Source: Carettochelys insculpta (lineage: Eukaryota; Chordata; Testudines; Carettochelyidae). From it: 64,000 nucleotides of DNA. A model generated the notes under the pieces. It saw only the letters and a list, made by a program, of their open reading frames with translations, was not told the origin of the DNA and searched no databases. The position numbers and the translations under genes are program-made. The first letter of the stretch is position 1, and every line of letters begins with the position of its first letter. Positions 56,655 through 64,000 of this stretch are shown here, one piece after another. Location: contig NC_134137.1 in assembly GCF_033958435.1 (NCBI RefSeq), forward strand, positions 66,170,001 through 66,234,000, read 5' to 3'.

Positions 56655-58000
56655 ACTGACTTACAGCTATCCTATGTTATTTCTTCTGACTTCTCTGACC
56701 AGGGTAAATACCAAATGCAGAGAAGAGATGAATTACTCCCTTATTCCTAGGTCTTGGTTGAAGCAGGAAGTGGCAGGGAGTTACTCCTACTTACATAGAA
56801 AAAGTTAATTACTTTACAGAGCTGTCAGCTGCGCACTTTTCACCAGTGCTAAACACATACAAGCAACAGCAGAAAGACAATTTTATCTAAACACTTCCTT
56901 TATAAGTTTTCTTCTTTGAAAGGGGCAAATATCTGGCACCAGAATATTGCAAATAATGAAACAACATGTCCAGGCAGATGGATTTTTTAAAATGATTTAA
57001 AGAATAATATGTACAAATATTTTAAGGTGACTCCAGAACCTCAGCAATATGTATACGATTAACCTATATATGTAATTCCATTATTTCATATTGCCGTAAT
57101 CCCCATCCTTCCATTCTGTCACCCCTGACACTCACTGTTTCCATCCTTCCACACCTGTCCCCCATTTCATTCAGGGTTCAATGCCCTGCCCACCCCTTTC
57201 CAGCCATCTCTCCCCGGTTCCTCCTTATCCCCAATCCCTGACATCCTGCGCGCAGCTCTACACCCTGAGCTTAGTTCCCTTCTCTCTTTCCAGCCTCTTA
57301 TTATTCGCTTACTCTGTTCCCAGCCTTGCACAGCTCTTCCCATCCTCACACTCACTCAAATGGAGAGAAGATTTTGCTCTTGGACATGGCCCAGCCACAG
57401 CTGGAGACTGAGTGGCCCAGGCAGGGAGGGACTCTGGCTCTGCTCCAAAGGGTGGTGGACCAGGCTGCCATACCACCAGTGAGGGGTCAAGCTGCTCTGG
57501 TCTTCCTGGAGTTGGGGGAACTAGGGTGGAACCAGATCCCTCAGATGAGGAATGAGCAGGCACAGGGCAAGGGCCAGGGAGAAACCCACCAACCCAGCAC
57601 TGGAAGGGACTGGAAAGGAAGAGACTGCACTGCAGGCAGCCAAGGGAAGACCAGCCACAAACAGCAAGGGGAAGCCCAAGCACTTTGTTGAGCCCCCTGC
57701 CTATGGTGCCCTGCGTATGAGCCCAGTTTACCCACCACTAAGGCTGGCCCTGACCACTACCATTTTGTTTTCCTTAGGAAAAGGGGTAGTTTGCATATTT
57801 CTCAGTAGTTCTTGTCTTCCTGTACTAATCTTCAGACTTTCAACTATGGAGGCACATCCTAAGTGTGTTAGATCAAGACAATCTGTTCCAGTGATCTTGC
57901 TTTAAGTCCCAATTCAGCCAAGTATTTAAACATGTACTTAAAGTTAAAACCTAGTTAATACTATTTTGGTTATCAAAATTGTTTGCAATATGTACAGTAT
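56655..58000. other. Flank with no supported gene
   Basis: Open frames around 57300-57900 (up to 124 aa, both strands) show no recognisable motif, splice context or homology. Confidence 0.4.
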
Positions 58001-58009
58001 AGTTATAGC

Positions 58010-58510
58010 CATGCTGGTCCCAAGCAGGCCTGCTGATGTGGGGGCGGGGGGAGGAGGCAGTGGCCCCTGGGCCCGGCGTTTCAAAGGGGTCCGGAGTCTA
58101 GTCCCCATTGAAGTGCCAAGGCAGCACTGCTGGGCCACTGAGCATGGTTGTGAGTGAGTGAGAAGGCAGCATCATGGTTCAGGTGATGCTGAGGGCCGAA
58201 TGCCTTAGGCCCCAACCCTTCTGTCCTTGGCCCTGCACCTTCTGGGGTGTGGAGCTGGGCCCCCCTCCCACCTTGCCCTGGGGCCTGTGGTGGCTATAAG
58301 TACCATCGGGTCCCAGCATATTAGAGAGATAAGATGGGTGGGCCACTATCTTTAAGAGGTCCAGCTCTTGGGAAAATAAATAAACTGTCCACCATATAGA
58401 GGTGACCTGAAGATCTCTTTGTAGCTCGAAAGCTTGTCTCTTTCACCAACAGAAATTTTTCCAGTAAAGTATATTGCTTCCTCTACTGTATCTGGCTACC
58501 AAAACCACTC
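58010..58510. repeat. Probable old dispersed repeat
   Basis: A G/C-rich first part, then GCTCGAAAGCTTGTCTCTTT and CACCAACAGAAATTTTTCC, a phrase I associate with a widespread sauropsid repeat. Borders are approximate. Confidence 0.4.
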
Positions 58511-58711
58511 TAACGTTATGCTGGCTGTTGCATAAGGTTAAACACATGATTAAGCGCTTTGCTGAAGATGTCATTATTCCTGCACTACTGGGGATGAATG
58601 AATAGTTTTCCATTCACAACACACTATATAAACTCTGCATCTTCTCAAAAGACCAAACTACTGTTATTGTTGAGGGACGGGAAGCATTTCTTCTCTCCTA
58701 ACCTCTTTTTT

Positions 58712-59139
58712 GGCAGTGTCTAGATTACAAGGATTTGTCGACAGAATTTTTTGCTGGAAGATTTCTTCCGACACAACTTCTGTCGACAGATCATGGCCAA
58801 ACTGCCAAGATGCTCCCAAGAGCGAATTGCTCTGTTGACAGAGAGAGGCTGGACTGCCTGGCCACTCTCTCTGCAAAATGGTAAAAAGGAAGCACAGCGG
58901 ACAGTGCTGTCCAATGTCCTGGAAGCCCTGTCTGTCGACAGAGTGCCCCCCAGAGTGTCCAGACTGGCTTCTTGTTGACAGATCTCTGTCAACAGATGCA
59001 TTAATTATTCCTTGTGGGGAGTGGGATAGGGCTGTCAACAAAAGTGTTGCATTCTGTTGACTTACTGTTGACAGAATGCCTTGGGAATCTGGATGCTTCA
59101 TGCGTTTTGCTGACAAACACCTCTAGTGTATACAGAGTC
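58712..59139. mobile_element. Harbinger-like MITE, GTCGACA-word family, copy 2 (inverse)
   Basis: Starts GGCAGTGTCTAGATTAC, then GGATTTGTCGACAGAA, TTCTGTCGACAGATCATGGC and later CTGTCTGTCGACAGAG and CTCTAGTGTATACAGAGTC. Colinear with 52408-52851 in reverse orientation. Target duplication not preserved. Confidence 0.7.
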
Positions 59140-60540
59140 TTACTGAAATGCCTCTACACCCCCAGCTGGCTGAAGCTGCAAAAGTCCAAATCAGGAAAGA
59201 AGTCTCGAAATCTTCAGTGCATGCTCATATTATTAGGCAGCCAAGTTTGCATTTCTTTATACATTTCTTTTGCACTGAATAAAGGATATGTGTATACATG
59301 AACTTGCTCTGCTGCTAGCCCTGGTAAGGCTTCTCTTTTAACCTCAAACATCTGTGCAAGTGCTCCTTGGTACATATCCCATCACATTGTCCTCCCAGGT
59401 CACCTTGACAAGGTGTTTGGGGAGGGGACTATAGCACCAGCTTTGTGCCCCACTGATTAGGACATATTTGACACACTTACTGTTGGAATAATTATTTATG
59501 CTGGATATTACTGAAACACTAATTTAACAATCAACTGTTCTTAGATTCAAAGATGGAATGAGTTTATACAATTGTTATAAAAATGCCTAAAAGTTTAAAT
59601 AATGAGCAACTGCTGCCTCCAAAGAGTAAACACAACATTTACAAGTATCTGAGCAAGTTTCTTACAAAGGGACTAAACACTGGAGGTGCTTGGACCCATA
59701 TTGGTCAGCTCCAATTTGGCCAGCAGTGCATCATTAAGGGTTTATTCTTTGGAACCTTTTCACAATTAAATAATATCAGTGCCAAATACAGGACCTTATC
59801 TAAGGGCAGATGAAGGATTTTCTTATATTACTTGGCCAATTATTTACTGCACCTGGTAGTCAATTAACTGTGTTTTATTTCCAGTAGGTTAACTCAAAGC
59901 TTTAATAAGATAACCTTTGTATTTTGAAGGGTAACTACAAGTTTGACACAGCAGTTCGTCTTTCTCAGGGTCTCCTGCTTTTTGGTCACATGCTTTGGGC
60001 CTATTGTGTGTGTTAATATCCCGTATTATTATAGTTCACTCCAGTCTGACGCGGGCCTACAGTTACTTACACATACAGTCTGAGGTAGGATCACAAGGTG
60101 ATAGCACGTTCACAGTAGCGTAACAAGTACAAAGTAAGAGCGTGCAGCTTTTGTTTTATTTTTATTAATGTATTTATTTTTTGCTGGAATATTGTGTGAG
60201 ATAGTCTTGGTGGGTGTACGATAAGTTTGCTGCCTTGCAACCCTCATAAAAAATCAACAGTCTTCAATGCTGGAAGCTGGCTGCCTCATTTTGTTTATTT
60301 TGGCTCTCTTGTGTGTAAATTATTAATGAACTAAGCAGACCCAGGGACACTGCCTTTGCAATGAACTCTGACATGAAAGGGCCCCCACAGTCTACTCACC
60401 ATTATCTGTTTAACGTAGTTTCCAGAGGAACGATGTCAAGAAACTAAACAGCTGGTAACTCAGAACATGTCAAATGTACGGAGTCCTCACACTCTCACAG
60501 ACATTCAGTATGTGACCATATCCTAACACATCAAGTTGAA
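59140..60540. other. Flank with no recognised feature
   Basis: A/T-rich sequence; no recognisable repeat or coding exon. Confidence 0.4.
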
Positions 60541-60640
60541 CAAAGCAGCAGTCATGTAGCACTTTAAACACTAACAAAATCATTTATAGGGTGATGAGCT
60601 TTTGTGGGACAGACCCACTTCTTTAGATCTATAAAATTTC
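60541..60640 (-). repeat. SINE-like repeat, single-arm copy (reverse)
   Basis: AGCAGCAGTCATGTAGCAC, AACACTAACAAAATCATT, GTGATGAGCTTTTGTGGG and CAGACCCACTTCTTTAGA match, in reverse, the unmirrored copy at 26130. Confidence 0.6.
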
Positions 60641-60797
60641 CAGTCCAGACCCAGATATATACATCAAGCTGAAGCTGGTCTTTTCTGTTCCCTTTTTGCC
60701 CTGTAAATAAATATCTGAGCCTCTGTCCAGTTCATGGACCTATTCTTATTACAGGTTATACAGCTGCCAGCATGTAGTTTTACCCTAGAATAAATTA

Positions 60798-61319
60798 CAG
60801 GTTAAAACTCCCATATCCAGAATTCTCTTATCCAGCAACATCTGTTGTCTGGCAGGAGCAGGGCTGGGAGGAGAAGGAGGGGCCAGCCAGACCAGTGGCA
60901 GGAGCCCAGGGGAGGGCAGCCACAGCTGGTCTGGCTGCAATAGGGTGGGAGGCTAGCAGCAGCCAGGGATCCTGGGCCAGGGGCAGCAGCAGGGAGTAGT
61001 GGCCCAGGCTGGTAAGCTGGCAACTCATTACCAGTGGCCCCTGGAAGCCGCAGCCAAGGCTACACATGAAGCCATGGCCAGGGCCTTGTGGGAAGCCACA
61101 GCCCTGGGAAGCTGCAGCTGAGGAGGGGTGGCTGGGGCTGGAAGCTGGCAGCTGGGGAGCCTGTGCAAGGGGAGAGGAGATTGGGAAGCCACAGGCAGGG
61201 AGCCCAGGAGCAGGGGTTGAGGCCAGTAGGGGGGCAGAATTGACCACCCCGGTCTAGCAAAATCCCGAGTCCGGGACTGCTCAGGTCCTGAGGGTGTCAG
61301 ATGAAGGAGGTTGAACCTG
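60798..61319. mobile_element. Tigger/mariner-like non-autonomous element, larger form
   Basis: A 522-bp element, CAGGTTAAAACTCCCATATCC to GGAGGTTGAACCTG, with TA on both sides (60796-60797, 61320-61321). The right arm has CCGAGTCCGGGACTGCTCAG and CCTGAGGGTGTC. The interior is a purine-rich CAGGAGC/GGGGCAGC sequence; 139-aa and 131-aa minus frames are not supported. Confidence 0.7.
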
Positions 61320-61321
61320 TA

Positions 61322-62940
61322 GAGCAACTTCAGGGCTGCCCTCATTTGCATGGCCTTGTAGTGGCATCCAAAGGACATGCCACCTCTCCTCTCCAACATA
61401 TCCTGGCATGCTTCCTGTGACACCTAGGGGAGCAGCACCAAGTAATGGAGCATGAAGCCAGATCTTTCTATACTGCATGATATGAGTGGTCAGTTGAGTA
61501 TAGTACTCTACCATAGACCATATGTGATGCCTCAGAGGAAAGAGTTGAGAAAAACACCATAATCTACTTGGTCTATTGTGAAATGCTGCTGATGGGCAAA
61601 AAACTCCTTCTCCATCACTTTGTTAGTCAGTTTACTCCTGGACACATAAGAATTTACTTCTTTACTTTTTTCTGTTCCCCTAATCTCAGTGCTGGTAACA
61701 CAGTTATCCAGCCCTCTCACAAAATTAAGCAACAGTATTTAACTCTTTCTCCTCTGGAGGTGGACAATTCCAAAAGAGGAATTCCAAGTAGTCTGTGGAA
61801 ATAATTTACTTCTATTTGTTCAACAGTGTGGGAGCCAGAACTTTTTCTAGGGCCAGGCTAAGACTGCGGAACTAACTCCTCTATGATCTGAGGGCCAACA
61901 CAAACATCGCCATCTTCAATGCAAGCCACATTTCTTTGACCAGCATTCTCTCACATAAGTACACAGTAATGTTTATGTTTGAAAAACAAAATGGTACCAA
62001 AACAAAACCATCCTACAAACTACTGCACAAACACCCTACCAACTAATGCACAGACTTCTCTCCCAAAGAGAGGAGGAGAGAATAAACAACATATGACTGC
62101 TGTTAGTCACATTGTTTAATGTTCTTCTGGAAGGGACGTGGATACTACAGTGGTAGGCATGGTATAAGACATAGAACAGAAAATGTTTACATGTCATTAT
62201 ATTAAATGAGAGGCCCTTTATTTTAGGGGATATTTTTCAAGGAACCCCTTCAACTTTTACATACATCATTTAATTCATTCTAAGTTCCCTCATTACCAAG
62301 CTACATAATAAAAAAAATCTCTAATTTTATATAAAAATTACTATACTTCAGTATTTGCTATTTTTGTGTTAATAAAAAAGTTTTCAAGTTCTGATAGAAA
62401 CACTCTCTGGTTTATTATTTTCTGTTAAGTTACAAATGATTTTCTTGTGTAAAAATATTATTATTTACTTGAAATGTGTTATTTGAATTTGTTTGGGATT
62501 CTTTTATTCAGATTTTCTGCCATTTCAGATTTCTGTGGTCAAAATTCAGTCTAATGGTTCCCTCATGTGGTCAAATTTTGTCTTTACACAAGGTAACATG
62601 AAAGTCTTTTATCTGAGGTTTATGGGAAGCTATTAGTACTTTTAAAACAGCGTATCAAGTACTGTAAATTATTCTTCTGCATGTTATTTTACAGTGTAAA
62701 GTGTACAGTTGTGAAGGAGCTGTGTGATTGTTCCAAGCAAAGTTCCAATTTTCGTAACTATGAGACAACGGCATCAGATTTAGATTTTTTTTCTTAGTTA
62801 GTTCACTAAAACTGAGCAACGGGGCCTATCCAAATTGTAGAATCTTCCATTTAAGACAGCCCTAAATAACAGAAGAGAAAGAAAAGACATTTCAACAGTT
62901 GCCTTGAATTTTTCTCTTTTATTATCACTACTATCTACTT
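61322..62940. other. Flank with no recognised feature
   Basis: A/T-rich; nothing identified on either strand. Confidence 0.4.
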
Positions 62941-62944
62941 CCTA

Positions 62945-63090
62945 TGTAATGCTTTTCATCAGTAGCACTCAAAGTGCTTTACAAAGAAAATCAGTAACAT
63001 TACCCTAATTTTATAGATGGGGAAACTGAGGCACAACACAGTGCTTCAAGTTGCCCAATATCATCCATTGGGCTAGTGGCAAAGCCATGA
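62945..63090 (+). repeat. CORE-SINE/MIR-like relic
   Basis: CAAAGTGCTTTACAAAG, then TTTTATAGATGGGGAAACTG and AGGCACA, followed by GTTGCCCAATATCATCC and GGCAAAGCCATGAAT. The order and wording follow the MIR consensus (tRNA-derived SINE of old amniotes). Confidence 0.7.
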
Positions 63091-63424
63091 ATAAAAGCAA
63101 CATTGTTTTCTACAACCTAATGACTTAAACTTCACAAAGAATAACATAGAAAATTTTCTTTTTTCCCCAAAAGCTTTTTAAAAGTGTTTTCTTGAGCTAA
63201 AAGTAAAACTAACATATGCTTGGGTCCAACTTACTTGTCTTAATAGTTACTCTTGGCTCTGCTGGGTTTAGGGATAAGCAATCTGGATGATCAACGGGAG
63301 CACTGAGCTTGGTGGGTGCCAAGCTGGTTTCTGTTATTAGCAGCCAAAGGGCACATAAAATGTTTGAAGTAAAAAGTTTCACGTATTCTGTGCATGGGCT
63401 CACTTTTCACTAACCTCCTAGAAC

Positions 63425-63560
63425 AGGGATGGGAAAGATACAGCCCATGGGCTGGATCCAGCCCACCAAGCCACCAGGCCTGGTCCGCGGACCACCTCAG
63501 GCACAGAGCGTCCAATCACTGTTTTAAGTAGCTTCCTGCTCCATGTAGCTCTCTGATCAG
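63425..63560. repeat. Possible hAT-type element fragment
   Basis: CAGGGATGGGAAAGATACAG and CCCATGGGCTGGATCC recall the CAGGGGTGGGCAAA... ends of Charlie-like hAT elements. Only one end is seen. Confidence 0.45.
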
Positions 63561-63903
63561 GATGCTGGGGGGAGGGGGCAGGTACCATGCACTGCTCCCA
63601 CTCCCTTTCAAAATCTCTCAGCTCACATTGGCCAGTTTCTGACCAATAGGAGCAGAGAGACTTTGCTGAAGGATAGGGGCAGTGTGCAAAGCCTTCCCCT
63701 CTGCCAGGAAGCAGTTTGGAACTCTCCGGGGCTGCAGCAGAGAACCTGTCTCAGAGTACTGCAGGGCTGCTGGTTGGGAGTTGCCCCAGACTCTCCCATT
63801 GAGAACTACATTTTCCTCAAACCTCCTAGAATGTTGTCAGCCAGGTCCTCAGGGATATATTTCCTTCTATATGGCAAGAATAGATACAGATTTACACTTC
63901 CTA

Positions 63904-64000
63904 GGCTACGTCTACACGTGAAGCCTACATCAAAGTAGCCTATTTCAATGTGGCGACATCGAAATAGGCTATTTCGATGAATAACGTCTACACGTCCTCC
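63904..64000. mobile_element. 711-bp-family MITE, copy 3, cut by window end
   Basis: GGCTACGTCTACACGTGAAG after the triplet CTA, then GTGGCGACATCGAAATAGGC and a TATTTCGATGAATAACG block identical by position to the start of 21647-22357. It continues beyond base 64000. Confidence 0.85.

Noticed and set aside
60828..61423. 139-aa and 131-aa Leu/Pro-rich frames on the minus strand
   Set aside because: They fall mostly inside the Tigger-like element with TA flanks; no domain recognised.
63209..63403. Minus-strand frame with ETSLAPTKLSAPVDHPD that could be an exon
   Set aside because: The next gene expected on this side (ENOX1) should be on the plus strand, and the peptide does not match it by memory; flanking splice sites are weak.

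Overview
This is a nuclear segment from a vertebrate, most likely a non-avian sauropsid and probably a turtle. Two things point there. A head-to-head pair of spliced genes, LACC1 and CCDC122, can be read exon by exon and matches the amniote locus (13q14 in human). The rest is a dense reptile-type repeat landscape: CR1 LINEs, PIF/Harbinger-like DNA transposons with many short non-autonomous derivatives, solo LTRs and CORE-SINE-like relics. No bacterial, plasmid or phage features, no CRISPR arrays and no confident tRNA or rRNA genes were seen.

Layout. 1-7280: downstream flank and 3'UTR side of LACC1, with a MITE (1010-1300), a palindromic SINE-like repeat (1366-1488), a complete solo LTR (3421-4583) and another MITE (4931-5249). 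7281-15298: five coding exons of LACC1 on the minus strand (predicted 433 aa, all junctions GT/AG and in phase). About 16.64-16.80 kb: candidate shared promoter, with a minus-strand TATA box, a splice donor for a 5'UTR exon and two E-box-like sites. 25518-48626: four coding exons of CCDC122 on the plus strand (predicted 255 aa). Its introns carry most of the interesting DNA: full-length palindromic MITEs, a 4.38 kb degraded two-gene Harbinger transposon (30630-35009) with a CR1 copy inside it, a second solo LTR of the 3421 family (36564-37752), a LINE with an internal inversion lodged in a MITE (about 38.17-40.1 kb), and a 1.35 kb CR1 (43.34-44.69 kb). 48627-64000: CCDC122 3' flank with older CR1, more MITEs, a LINE 3' fragment, C-rich degenerate repeats, a Tigger-like element with TA target sites, a CORE-SINE/MIR-like relic and the start of a third 711-bp-family MITE running off the end.

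The two host genes are transcribed divergently. LACC1 encodes the macrophage purine-nucleoside/laccase-domain enzyme (FAMIN); CCDC122 encodes a small coiled-coil protein of unknown function.

The most distinctive signal is a set of many short element families that share one terminal signature, close to GGCTGTGTCTACAC, and where resolvable a 3-bp target duplication. Each family is filled with its own short palindromic word (TTCGAA, TTTCGAAA, TTCCGGAA, TCTTCCAGAAG or GTCGAC types). Several are palindromic over their whole length. The 4.38 kb Harbinger copy carries the same terminus and both expected Harbinger genes, so it is the best candidate in the window for the type of autonomous source. All identity statements are by eye; no alignment or database search was run.
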